Shown here: piece after piece, positions 15,837 through 24,635 of the stretch
How the letters are laid out: every line of letters starts with the position of its first letter
How positions within the stretch are numbered: position 1 is the first letter of the stretch
NCBI GenBank assembly: GCA_029882975.1
Contig: JAOUJW010000009.1
Location: 62,001 to 126,000, forward strand
Direction: 5' to 3'
Length of the DNA: 64,000 bases
DNA from: Gammaproteobacteria bacterium
GTDB lineage: Bacteria > Pseudomonadota > Gammaproteobacteria > SZUA-152
The notes under the pieces: generated by a model
Seen by the model: the letters and a program-made list of their open reading frames with translations, nothing else
Database searches by the model: none
Told to the model about the DNA's origin: nothing
Translations under genes and position numbers: made by a program

Positions 15837-18065
15837 TTATAAAACGCCCTGACCACCAACAATACGCGTGACGGTGGCACCGTTTTCACCCCGCCCCAAC
15901 CAACTGGGTCCGGCACCAAAAACGGGCTGAACTTCACTAAAGTCGGAATCGGGCACGCCATCACAGTTCTTATCCACGCTCGGTGGTGTATTGGGACAAC
16001 CACTGTATGGGACAGTAACAGTACTGCGACGTTGTGGGCCGAACTGCGCCGCAGAAATAGTATTGTTCGGCAAAGTTTTAAGGTACTCACGTATCATCTG
16101 CACCGGCGCCATATAATTATCAGGCGCGACTTGCAGCACTACCGGATTACGCGTGGGATCGACAATATTTTCCTTGTTCACAGGCCCGCAAATGCCAAGT
16201 TCGCTGGGCATATCAGGATCCGGATTGAAAGTACCACAGACGAAGCGCAAGTTACGTCCTCCGGAAGTGCGGCACTGCCGGTCAGACCCTTCACCATGAG
16301 GATAACAACTGATGACGGTATAAACTTTACCGGCATCAATTTTTTCGGCCCCCACTTTCATTTCCAAGATCCGACCTCCCAAAGTGGCTAAGGGAACGGA
16401 ATTTGGTGCCGATTCCAGATCCAACACAAAATGCATATTGCTGGAGAAACCCATCCACCAACCGCCTTGATGACGGAAAGGGTGCGGATCAAATATTCCT
16501 TCCAGAAAACCTTCGTAACGATTGCGTAAAGCACCGCCGGAATAGTCCATCAAAGAAGCTGCCGGAGCGATAGGGATATAGTTATACAGCTCGCCCACGG
16601 TAATTGCCCCGTCAGCAAAGCCACCGTCCGGACCGTCCAAGGGGGTACCTTGGGCTAAGATAGGTATATCGTAACGAAACCCATTAGTAATACCGAAGGT
16701 ATTTTCAGGGGTTAAATTTAAATCCGGATTTGTTGCAGCCAGAGACAAACCGGCGTATAGAGCAGCGTCTCCGATCATATTGTTTACGAAATCACCGATA
16801 ACGTCGCGGCGCTCCAGCTCCACTTCTGTATAACCGACCACAGTGTCCAGCGGTGTACACAGCTTATGGCCTTTACCGTAGGGAAATCCGCCGTTACCAA
16901 ACGTATGGCATTTGAAATCATCGCCGGAGTAAAAAGTTTTCACATTTTCCCAAGCGAGGGCTTTTATACCACCGGGAACAAAATAATCGGACTCGTCTTC
17001 AGGAACCTCGTCGGTCATTTCCAACAGTTCAAACTTGAATTTTTTCACTCGACCTTCGGAAGATACATTTAAGTCCAAACGACCCAAATACGCATCTTCA
17101 CCGGACTCCACAATAATGGTCTTCTCGCCACTAGGACGCTTCACCACCATGGGCTCCGGCATGGCTTCGTGAGTATCGCCGCTGAGAATAACGTCAATAC
17201 CGTCTATTTCTTTTGCGATTTGCACATTATCGCCAAGCCCAAGCTCTGTCGCTAACACAATCACTTGTGCACCGGCAGCTCTGGCATCGGCAATGTCTTG
17301 TGGCAGCTCTTCAAAGCCTTTGGTAAAACGAAAGCTCAAATTAAACAAAGGATTTTGTACCGGTAACCGTGTGGTGGTAATACCAATGAAACCCACTTTG
17401 ATACCATTGGCTTCACGGATTACCCAGGGCTTGAACGTACGGTTCGAAGGAGACAGATTGATTTTGCGTGCGGCTCCTTGCGCCCGCTCGTTAAAGTTAT
17501 AGACGTTGTTGGCCACAGTGTCGTAGTTGGCGGGGATCACATTACAGTCAGCCGGGCCGGCACTACCTGTGCACAAAGGATTCATGGAACTTAAAGTGGT
17601 CTGGTTGTTGACCGACATTTGCACCTTACCCTTTTGCTGGTCACGGTAGCGGTTACGAGTCGTACGGTTACCGTAGGCAAAATCCCAATTGCCCATCACA
17701 AAACCATCAATGCTCAGAGCATTAAATACAGGCATGATGGCATTGCCCAAGGTAAACATACACTCCGCACCACCGTGCGTGGCATCCCCAACCATGAACA
17801 ACAGACTGTTGTCCTTACCTACCTCTTCACGTATGGATTTAATACCGGTTGCCAACTTGGCAACCCCTCCACTGTTAGTTCTATTACCTGCAACGATGAA
17901 ATCTTCGTCGTGCGGTAAAATATGACAATGGACATCACTGAGATGGATGAGCGTGATATCTTTACTGGGAGAGGCCAAAACCGACTGGGAACCGAATGTC
18001 AATACCATGCCCAAAAAGGAACCCGCAATCCGGGGTACACTGTGTTTCAAAAATCGACAGTTCAT
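15837..18065 (-). CDS. SoxB-like metallophosphatase / 5'-nucleotidase family protein
   Basis: A 742-residue secreted protein of the calcineurin-like plus 5'-nucleotidase C family. A signal peptide (to about VLASPSKD) precedes the metal-binding domain with LIHLSDVHCHILPHDED, VGDATHGG and SGDTHEAMPEP. The usual GNHE motif is GNWDF, closer to the GHWEF of SoxB than to UshA. The C-terminal domain (about 400-620) carries GITNGFRYDIPI, MDYSGGALRNRYEG and SCYPHGEGS. It could hydrolyse nucleotides or act on thiosulfate-linked protein as SoxB does; no other sox gene is near. A clear AAGGAG lies before its ATG. It leads the cluster with the peroxidase. Confidence 0.85.
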   Translation of the reverse strand: MNCRFLKHSVPRIAGSFLGMVLTFGSQSVLASPSKDITLIHLSDVHCHILPHDEDFIVAGNRTNSGGVAKLATGIKSIREEVGKDNSLLFMVGDATHGGAECMFTLGNAIMPVFNALSIDGFVMGNWDFAYGNRTTRNRYRDQQKGKVQMSVNNQTTLSSMNPLCTGSAGPADCNVIPANYDTVANNVYNFNERAQGAARKINLSPSNRTFKPWVIREANGIKVGFIGITTTRLPVQNPLFNLSFRFTKGFEELPQDIADARAAGAQVIVLATELGLGDNVQIAKEIDGIDVILSGDTHEAMPEPMVVKRPSGEKTIIVESGEDAYLGRLDLNVSSEGRVKKFKFELLEMTDEVPEDESDYFVPGGIKALAWENVKTFYSGDDFKCHTFGNGGFPYGKGHKLCTPLDTVVGYTEVELERRDVIGDFVNNMIGDAALYAGLSLAATNPDLNLTPENTFGITNGFRYDIPILAQGTPLDGPDGGFADGAITVGELYNYIPIAPAASLMDYSGGALRNRYEGFLEGIFDPHPFRHQGGWWMGFSSNMHFVLDLESAPNSVPLATLGGRILEMKVGAEKIDAGKVYTVISCYPHGEGSDRQCRTSGGRNLRFVCGTFNPDPDMPSELGICGPVNKENIVDPTRNPVVLQVAPDNYMAPVQMIREYLKTLPNNTISAAQFGPQRRSTVTVPYSGCPNTPPSVDKNCDGVPDSDFSEVQPVFGAGPSWLGRGENGATVTRIVGGQGVL

Positions 18066-18560
18066 TGTTTACTCCTTACTTTAGTATTATTTTTACTCCT
18101 GTTTTGACTAAAGCCACCACTCCACCCGATTCAAACCAGGCAGCGATACTTTAATCACATTTACAACGTTACTGCTTTTACAACACTTAGATACGGTTAC
18201 CCCCTAGGTTTACCACTGAACAGACAGTGGAACACGGTTGACGCTATCGCGCTGGGAAGCGGGGAAGTTTTGCTGTCAATTCCCTTATTACATCTAACCC
18301 CAAGGGGAGGAGAAGGGGCAGAATTGAAATTCCAGAAGGTGGTGATTTTCCACCTCAAAATCACATCCGGAGGATAATATCGGTATTAAGAATTTCCTGC
18401 AACATGCAAAAGAAGACACTGAATCGTTTGTAAAGTAAAACGACAGCCAGCTTTCAGAATAATGGCATCGGACCTTAGACACAGTACAATAAAGCAGCAA
18501 TATGCCTAAGGAACATTCTCACACGATAGGGTCACAGCGAAAACACCATAGAAGGAAGGA
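18066..18560. other. 495-base gene-free stretch upstream of the metallophosphatase gene
   Basis: No gene is supported here. Two perfect short hairpins are present: CCACTG/CAGTGG (18213-18230, loop AACAGA) and GTGATTTT/AAAATCAC (18342-18364, loop CCACCTC). The stretch must contain the promoter for the minus-strand cluster that begins at 18065. A 68-codon minus-strand frame at 18294-18500 has no features of a real protein. Confidence 0.5.
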
Positions 18561-19118
18561 TCAGCTCCTCTCATTCAACATCAGCCAAGTGTCCTTTTTA
18601 ATCAAATACAGCACGTGTTCTCTCAGGGAATGATCCGGGGGTATTAAGGGATGTTCAAAATTGAACCGGGTATCTTCCATACCGATGCGCTCCATAACAG
18701 CACGCGATTTAAAGTTGCCCACGGAAGCAAAAGAATAAACCTGGGAGATGTGAAGTTCTTCGAAAGCCACTCTAAGAGCCACCCGAGCCGCTTCCGTCGC
18801 ATACCCAAACCCCCAATATTCCATATCCAAACGCCAACCGACTTCAACGCAAGGGGATACCGGTAAATTGTAGTCAGGTTCATGCAAGCCGGTAAAACCG
18901 AGAAACTGTTGATCCTCTAAACGTTCCACCGCCCAAAAACCCCAACCTTTGGTTTGGATTAACCCCATAATTTTTCTCGCCATCGCATTGGACTCGTCTA
19001 CCGTTAAAGTCCTTGGATAGAACTCCATAACCACCGGATCGGCATTCATCTTTGCAAACAACGGCAGGTCGTCTTCACGCCACTGTCTAAGTTTGAGCCT
19101 TGTGGTTTGGTACTCCAT
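18561..19118 (-). CDS. RimJ/RimL-type GNAT acetyltransferase
   Basis: A 185-residue GNAT-fold N-acetyltransferase of the Acetyltransf_3 group. It starts MEYQTTRLKLRQWREDDLPLF, the common start of RimJ/RimL-like enzymes, and contains CVEVGWRLDMEYWGFGYATEAARVAL, whose GFGYATEA part is the acetyl-CoA binding loop, and NFKSRAVMERIGMEDT. These enzymes acetylate protein N termini or small molecules; the substrate is unknown. It follows a second, unrelated GNAT gene by 12 bases on the same strand. Confidence 0.9.
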   Translation of the reverse strand: MEYQTTRLKLRQWREDDLPLFAKMNADPVVMEFYPRTLTVDESNAMARKIMGLIQTKGWGFWAVERLEDQQFLGFTGLHEPDYNLPVSPCVEVGWRLDMEYWGFGYATEAARVALRVAFEELHISQVYSFASVGNFKSRAVMERIGMEDTRFNFEHPLIPPDHSLREHVLYLIKKDTWLMLNERS

Positions 19119-19130
19119 GCGGTTCTATCC

Positions 19131-19568
19131 CTATACATTTTTCTGTGTGTGTAAACGACGCATAAACATCAATTGACCCAAGATTTCTGCGTCGGCACTG
19201 AAACCCCAGCGTTGGTAGAATGGAAACATCGAGGCCAGACAATTTAAATCAATGTGCTCTACACTGACTAACTTCGGATGAGACAGAATTGAGTTCATGA
19301 GAAAAATCCCCAACTGTTTACCACGCATGTGCGGGTGTACAATAAGGTCATATAGGGTTGCTTTATAGACAAAATCGGTTAACACCCTGGCGAACCCCAC
19401 AAGATTTTCTGCCTTGTCCAACACACCCAAAATAATGTCCGTATTGGCCAGCATTTTTTCAACATCACTTCGCTTGCGGGTATTGCACCAAAACTCATGA
19501 CGATAGAGCTCCATGAGTTGATCTATTTGTTTCCCGCCCAGCTGCGAAACTAAGGTGTATTCATGCAT
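19131..19568 (-). CDS. GNAT acetyltransferase
   Basis: A 145-residue GNAT-family protein with the acetyl-CoA loop VHPHMRGKQLGIFLM and upstream beta strands (DIILGVLDKAENLVGFARVLTD). The ATG at 19568 is chosen; a TTG nine codons upstream is possible but has no ribosome-binding site and would overlap the oxyR leader more. It forms a two-gene unit with the RimJ-type gene. It is divergent from oxyR, whose start lies about 100 bases away, so the two promoters share this short region. No substrate can be assigned. Confidence 0.85.
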   Translation of the reverse strand: MHEYTLVSQLGGKQIDQLMELYRHEFWCNTRKRSDVEKMLANTDIILGVLDKAENLVGFARVLTDFVYKATLYDLIVHPHMRGKQLGIFLMNSILSHPKLVSVEHIDLNCLASMFPFYQRWGFSADAEILGQLMFMRRLHTQKNV

Positions 19569-19671
19569 GATGACACTGGGTTCCAAAGTTATCAAAGATC
19601 CGTTTCCAAGACTTCGTCGATTTTACAATAGAAACTTGTTTCCCGCATCGGCTGTAGTCTACTCTATGACC

Positions 19672-20595
19672 ATGAACTTAAAGGATTTGCGATACGTTAT
19701 TGCCGTTGCGGAAACCAAACACTTTGGGCGTGCCGCTGCCCGTTGTTTCGTCAGCCAACCCACGTTGAGTGGACAAATAAAAAAACTGGAGCAAGAACTC
19801 GGGGTTTGTATATTTGAACGCACCAATCGCTCGGTTGAAATTACGGCTATCGGTGGGGAAATTCTACAGCACGCTCGCTTAATGCTGGAACAGGCCGACG
19901 CCATTTCTCAGCTGGCCCTGGCGCATCAAGATCCACTGGCCGGACCATTGCGCATTGGTGCCATTCCCACACTCAGCCCTTACATGATGCCGTTGATACT
20001 GATCCCACTCAGAGACAAGCATCCACAACTGAAACTGGTATTGTCGGAAGAAATGACTCACGTGTTGACACAGCGGTTACGCAATCATGAAATTGATGCT
20101 GCGTTGTTAGCTACCCTGGTTAATGAACCGGATTTAACCCAAATCGAATTATTTAAAGAACCCTTCTGGCTGGCTCATCCGAGCAAGCACGAATTCTACC
20201 ATAAGGAACAAATAACCCTGGATGACCTGAAAAACACCCAATTATTATTGTTGTCCGAAGGCCATTGCCTGGCCAAACAGGCACTGGAATTGTGTCAAAC
20301 GGATGTCTCGGGAGACATGGCGGACTTGCGTGCCTCCAGCCTGGAAACCCTGTTGCAACTTGTCGGCGCGGGATTTGGTTGCACTCTGGTGCCGGCCTTA
20401 GCCATGCGCGGCAGCTGGACCACCGACAGTGGCGTCATTGCCCGTAAGTTGGAACTGCCCCAGGCGTTTCGCACCATTTCACTGGCGTTTCGCAGCAGTT
20501 TCCCCAGACGCGAAGCCTTGCACGCTTTGTGTAAGATTCTACTCAGTCAGTTACCCAATACCGTGCAAGCTCTACCGCAAGACTCAAGCTGGTGA
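19672..20595 (+). CDS. oxyR: hydrogen-peroxide-responsive regulator OxyR
   Basis: A LysR-type regulator that senses hydrogen peroxide by forming a disulfide and then activates antioxidant genes. The 307-residue form starts MNLKDLRYVIAVAETKHFGRAAARCFVSQPTLS (only the first residues needed: MNLKDLRYVIAVAE), the usual OxyR N-terminal helix-turn-helix. The redox pair is present in SEGHCLAKQALELCQTD, which matches the GHCLRDQAL...C of OxyR, so it should be redox active. Codons upstream of 19672 are open to 19555 but are not part of OxyR proteins. It converges with an unknown gene only three bases away. The peroxidase and cytochrome cluster nearby could be a target, but no operator was identified. 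Confidence 0.93.
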   Translation: MNLKDLRYVIAVAETKHFGRAAARCFVSQPTLSGQIKKLEQELGVCIFERTNRSVEITAIGGEILQHARLMLEQADAISQLALAHQDPLAGPLRIGAIPTLSPYMMPLILIPLRDKHPQLKLVLSEEMTHVLTQRLRNHEIDAALLATLVNEPDLTQIELFKEPFWLAHPSKHEFYHKEQITLDDLKNTQLLLLSEGHCLAKQALELCQTDVSGDMADLRASSLETLLQLVGAGFGCTLVPALAMRGSWTTDSGVIARKLELPQAFRTISLAFRSSFPRREALHALCKILLSQLPNTVQALPQDSSW

Positions 20596-20598
20596 TTG

Positions 20599-21198
20599 TT
20601 ACCGATGATCGTTGTACCATTCGATAAATTCCTTTAAATCCACCAACTCTATATACCCCATTTCGTCGGGCTCCTGAGGCAAACTCCCAACCTCAACGTA
20701 ACCAATGTTATTGGCACACTCTAACTCTCCCAGAGCGGTTTCCAATATCATCCACATGGCCTCTTCGGATACATCAGCGTTCACATCCTCAAAATTGGGA
20801 ATACCTATGCGTAATCCCAAGTCGTCGCTCGTATGGGATATGGGCAGAAACCACATTTCGTCCGGATCGTAGTGAACACCACCAAAACGCGTATAAAAAC
20901 CAAATCCAATTCCAGTTTTAAAAGCGATGAAATTCCAATGCGGTAATTTTGGAGCTCGCTCGACCAACTCGATGACGCTGGTAAATTGCTCCACATCACC
21001 CTCGGCAGTGATAATCAATTCGCTTTGTGGTCCCGACTCTGATATCTCAAAAAACAATTTGTCATTGTAACGATGCAGCTGTTCCAGTATTTCGCCCATG
21101 ATGCCATCGCGATCGGTTTCGTGTCGCGATTCTATTCTGCCCAGGTTGTCCTGAAACCAGGACCAAAAAAAATTATGTTGAGCCACTGCCTTATCCAC
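20599..21198 (-). CDS. conserved hypothetical protein
   Basis: A 199-residue acidic, soluble protein without signal peptide or membrane segment. I do not recognise a named family. It has a pattern also seen in uncharacterised proteins of Bacteroidetes and some proteobacteria: an N-terminal FFWSWFQDN, then ELIITAEGDVEQF, APKLPHWNFIAFKTG and a C-terminal LVDLKEFIEWYN. The regular mix of strands and helices and good codon use make it a real gene. It converges with oxyR with only three bases between stop codons, and no partner on its own strand is obvious. Confidence 0.7.
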   Translation of the reverse strand: MDKAVAQHNFFWSWFQDNLGRIESRHETDRDGIMGEILEQLHRYNDKLFFEISESGPQSELIITAEGDVEQFTSVIELVERAPKLPHWNFIAFKTGIGFGFYTRFGGVHYDPDEMWFLPISHTSDDLGLRIGIPNFEDVNADVSEEAMWMILETALGELECANNIGYVEVGSLPQEPDEMGYIELVDLKEFIEWYNDHR

Positions 21199-21376
21199 CT
21201 TAGGTAAAGATCCAACGATTCTTCAGTCAGAATGATATAAAACATTAGTAGCGCTCACGAGTAAATAATACATACTAACTAATGTGACATATTCACACTG
21301 CCTGGAATACACATTAGCGCTGATCTAAACGCAGTCATCCAGGCAGTTGGCGTCGAGGGGAATGAAACCGAAGTGG

Positions 21377-21955
21377 TCACTGTAATTGACCCACAAACCG
21401 GATCAGCTCAGGAAAAAACTGTTGAAAATCGTCCTCCAGAGCTTCATAACAGCGATGAAAATCATGGATACCCTGGGCCAGATCGTTTCTATAACGTATT
21501 CTTGCGGCAGTTCTTTGTAAGGCGTATTCGATCCCTCCGTGGCTACGATAAGATTGGAGCATGCCCCCATGGATAATTGCCTGTAGAGTGTGGTGCAAAC
21601 GCTGCGGGACTTGGTAGGGCAAGTCCTGATCCAGCAAGGCAATCCAATGCTGTAGCTGAGCTTCAAATCCTACAGGGGAGAATTCATCCCAATGTATCGC
21701 CAAAAAATGATCATAGAAAATATCCACCAGTATCCCGGAAAAACGGTAACGAGCCTGCTGGATACGCCCACGACTGCGTAAAAAAGTGGGGTGAGAATCG
21801 GTGAATTTATCAATTTGACGATGCTGAAATATACCTTTTTGCACCAAAATGGGGCATTCCTTCACGGCTTTGCCTTTGACAAAATCGCCCATGAGATTTC
21901 CCAGCAATTCATCGCGATTGGGTTGCGCTAAAAACAAATGTGCCAAAAAATTCAC
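21377..21955 (-). CDS. acpH: acyl carrier protein phosphodiesterase
   Basis: AcpH removes the 4'-phosphopantetheine group from holo acyl carrier protein. The 192-residue product begins MNFLAHLFLAQPN and carries the family stretch LLGNLMGDFVKG, then FQHRQIDKFTDSHPTFLRSRGRI in which HRxIDxFTDxH supplies metal ligands, and GILVDIFYDHFLAIHW. These are the HD-like residues expected for the enzyme and its length is standard. It stands alone, divergent from the multi-PAS kinase gene. Confidence 0.93.
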   Translation of the reverse strand: MNFLAHLFLAQPNRDELLGNLMGDFVKGKAVKECPILVQKGIFQHRQIDKFTDSHPTFLRSRGRIQQARYRFSGILVDIFYDHFLAIHWDEFSPVGFEAQLQHWIALLDQDLPYQVPQRLHHTLQAIIHGGMLQSYRSHGGIEYALQRTAARIRYRNDLAQGIHDFHRCYEALEDDFQQFFPELIRFVGQLQ

Positions 21956-22104
21956 AATCCCGGTTGCCTTGTAATTCCCATTTCTGTCCTGTGTTATTCT
22001 ATTTTTAATCAGTGTATGGTATTCATATTAACCTGTTTCCCTGGCCCCGGCTCCGATACTCAATGGGCCCAATAAAAACCCCTTTCCCTATATAGGGTGT
22101 ATTT

Positions 22105-24531
22105 ATGGATATATCCCAAATAAACAGCGACTTAAACCTTTTAACCATATTGAATCATGCCGTCAACCAGCATGCGATTATTTCCATGACAGACAAAGAT
22201 GGCGCCATTATTTATGTCAATGAACTGTTTTGCCAAGTCAGCGGTTATTCCAAAAAAGAATTATTGGGCAAAAATCATAATGTGGTCCGCTCTCAAGCCC
22301 ATGACACCAGGTTCTATCAAGATTTATGGCGTACGATAACCCAAGGCAAAACTTGGGAAGGCGTGATTCAAAATCGTCGCAAAGACGGCCAACCGTACTG
22401 GGTACAATCCACCATAGTTCCCATCCTGGATAACCACAAAAAACCCATACGGTATATCTCTGTGCGCACGGACGTCACCCAACGGGAACGGATGCGAGAC
22501 GCCATGGAGCGCATGGCCACTGCCGATACCAGCCATGATGCTTTTAACGCCATAGCCAAAGCCATCTGCATCGGCCTGGACTGTCGATCTTGCCTAATAG
22601 CTCAATTTGTAACCCAAGATACGCAAACGCAAATAATCGGCAGCTTCGATCAAACACCGGATGTTGCACCAGCTAACGGCACACTATCCCCCGTTTTGCC
22701 ACACAGCATTGCGGCTCATCTGCTTAACAAGGAACTGAGCTTGCTTGTCAACAACGCCGCTCACATGTACCCCGATGATCCCATACTCACCCGGCAAACC
22801 AGTGCTCTAATGGCGCAGGCCATACTGGATAATAGCAACAAGGTAATCGGACTTATATGCGCCACAAGCGGGCAACCCTTTATTCACTCGGGAACAGAAA
22901 ACAGTTTGCTTAAGCTGGCCGCCAAACGTACCAGCCTGGAGTTACGCCGCGCGGAGTTCGAGCACGTGATACGGGAACGGGAACAGATGCTGGCCGCCGC
23001 ACAACGTCTGGCTAAACTGGGTAGTTGGATCTTGGACTATCGCAACGGGAGTTTACATTGGTCCGAGGAAGTCTACCGAATTTTTGAGTTAGACCCAAAG
23101 ACCACCACACCATCCTATGAATTGTTTTTACAAATGGTACACCCCGACGACCGCGAGCTGGTGCAACAGGCTTACGACAATTCCCTGCAAGACCGGAATG
23201 ACTATTCCGTTCTGCATCGCTTGTGCCTGGAGGGAAAGCGCGAAAAATGGCTGCATGAACGCGGCGAAACCAGTTTCGATTCACAAGGTCACCCCATACG
23301 CAGCATCGGTTATGTTCACGATGTCACCGAACGTAAGCTTATAGAGAAAGAGCTCAGGGACAGCGAACAACGCTTTGACATCTCCCAGACCTTTGGCAAC
23401 ATCGGCTCATTTGAATGGAATATAGTGACCAACCAGGTACTTTGGTCCACCCAAATGTGGTCCATCCTGGGGTTGGATCGTAGCATCCCACCCAGTTTTG
23501 ATGCCTATATAGAAAGAGTACATCCTGACGACGTCGATATATTGCAAAAAGCTGTTTTACAGTGCGTGGAAACCGCGACGGATGTGGATATAACCTATCG
23601 ACTGATCCACCCCGGAGGTGAATTACATTGGGTCCGTGGCCGCGCCAATATCCAACACAATGGCGAAACAAAACGTATGCTGGGTATAATCATAGATATT
23701 GATAAACAAAAGCTGGCTGAAGATGAACAATCCCGGCTGCAAACACAACTGCAGCAGGCGCAAAAAATGGAATCCATCGGCCAACTCGCTGCCGGTATTG
23801 CTCATGATTTCAATAATATGCTCTCAACTATAGTGGGTTATACGGATTTGTGCAAAGAACTATATGTGGATCCGCAAAGCAAACCCGCCCAGTATCTAAA
23901 TGAAGTTTTGAAAGCGGCAGAACAGGGACGTAATCTGGTCCAACAGATGCTGACTTTTGGCCGAGCTGCACCGGGTCATCGCAAAGCCGTACTCGCCGGG
24001 CGTTTGTTGAAGGAAATCTGCAAACTGCTCCACGCAACCTTGCCATCCCGAATTGCTTTGAAACCCCAAGTAGAGCAGGAATGCCACGTGTTAAGCGATC
24101 CGGTACAATTGCACCAGGTGGTCACCAATCTGATATTGAACGCCAGAGACGCTCTGGGACCCCATGGAGACATCCGTTTGATCTTGCTACCTAAAACCTA
24201 TATTGAGGGAACATGCAGTAGCTGTGCACAACCGTTCCGAGGTGATTTTGTGGAAATATGTGTAGAAGACAATGGTCACGGAATCTCAGAGGACAACCTG
24301 ACACATATATTTGAACCGTTTTTTTCCACCAAACAAATGGGAAAAGGCAGCGGCATGGGCTTACCCATGGTACATGGCATTTTGCATCAGCAGGACAACC
24401 ACATCATTGTGGAATCGCAACTGGGCCAAGGCACAAAATTTCGACTGTTTCTACAACCGGCTTTAGAAAACGAAACAACGATAACACCGACCAAAACCGA
24501 GAAACCGCTGCCGCAGACCGTTAGCGAGTAG
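22105..24531 (+). CDS. multi-PAS/GAF sensor histidine kinase
   Basis: An 808-residue soluble kinase. In order: PAS with PAC (about 20-130, GKNHNVVRSQAHD and RRKDGQPYWVQSTIVPI), GAF (about 150-285), a second PAS/PAC (about 300-415, SWILDYRNGSLHWSEEVYRI), a third PAS/PAC (about 425-535, GSFEWNIVTNQVLWSTQMW), a HisKA domain with the phosphorylated histidine near 567 in GIAHDFNNMLSTIVGYTDL, and a catalytic domain with VEDNGHGIS, IFEPFFSTK and GSGMGLPMV. No membrane segment and no receiver domain are present, and no response regulator is next to it. The signal is unknown; PAS type suggests redox, light or a small molecule. A 17-bp tandem repeat begins soon after its stop. Confidence 0.93.
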   Translation: MDISQINSDLNLLTILNHAVNQHAIISMTDKDGAIIYVNELFCQVSGYSKKELLGKNHNVVRSQAHDTRFYQDLWRTITQGKTWEGVIQNRRKDGQPYWVQSTIVPILDNHKKPIRYISVRTDVTQRERMRDAMERMATADTSHDAFNAIAKAICIGLDCRSCLIAQFVTQDTQTQIIGSFDQTPDVAPANGTLSPVLPHSIAAHLLNKELSLLVNNAAHMYPDDPILTRQTSALMAQAILDNSNKVIGLICATSGQPFIHSGTENSLLKLAAKRTSLELRRAEFEHVIREREQMLAAAQRLAKLGSWILDYRNGSLHWSEEVYRIFELDPKTTTPSYELFLQMVHPDDRELVQQAYDNSLQDRNDYSVLHRLCLEGKREKWLHERGETSFDSQGHPIRSIGYVHDVTERKLIEKELRDSEQRFDISQTFGNIGSFEWNIVTNQVLWSTQMWSILGLDRSIPPSFDAYIERVHPDDVDILQKAVLQCVETATDVDITYRLIHPGGELHWVRGRANIQHNGETKRMLGIIIDIDKQKLAEDEQSRLQTQLQQAQKMESIGQLAAGIAHDFNNMLSTIVGYTDLCKELYVDPQSKPAQYLNEVLKAAEQGRNLVQQMLTFGRAAPGHRKAVLAGRLLKEICKLLHATLPSRIALKPQVEQECHVLSDPVQLHQVVTNLILNARDALGPHGDIRLILLPKTYIEGTCSSCAQPFRGDFVEICVEDNGHGISEDNLTHIFEPFFSTKQMGKGSGMGLPMVHGILHQQDNHIIVESQLGQGTKFRLFLQPALENETTITPTKTEKPLPQTVSE

Positions 24532-24535
24532 TGAG

Positions 24536-24630
24536 TCTTTAGCTAAAGAGCCCTCAGCGCGTAAGAGCCCTCAGCGCGTAAGAGCCCTCAGCGCGTAAGA
24601 GCCCTCAGCGCATAAGAGCCCTTTGCGCAC
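24536..24630. repeat. 14-bp palindrome and five-copy 17-bp tandem repeat
   Basis: The palindrome TCTTTAGCTAAAGA (24536-24549) begins five bases after the stop of the multi-PAS kinase gene. Overlapping it, from 24546 to 24630, come five 17-bp units AAGAGCCCTCAGCGCGT: the first three identical, the fourth with one change, the fifth diverged at its right half (TTTGCGCAC). The array ends six bases from the stop of the convergent gene. It might be a slippage-generated array or part of a transcription end region. It has no spacers, so it is not CRISPR. Confidence 0.9.
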
Positions 24631-24635
24631 AAGCC

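Noticed and set aside
18294-18500. 68-codon minus-strand ORF
   Set aside because: Rich in Cys, Ser and Phe with no ribosome-binding site; it lies in the promoter region of the metallophosphatase gene.
21313-21440. Plus-strand stretch that reads like protein (DLNAVIQAVGVEGNETEVVTVIDPQ)
   Set aside because: It has no start or stop in a sensible place and runs into the antisense of acpH. It could be a remnant but no family is recognised.
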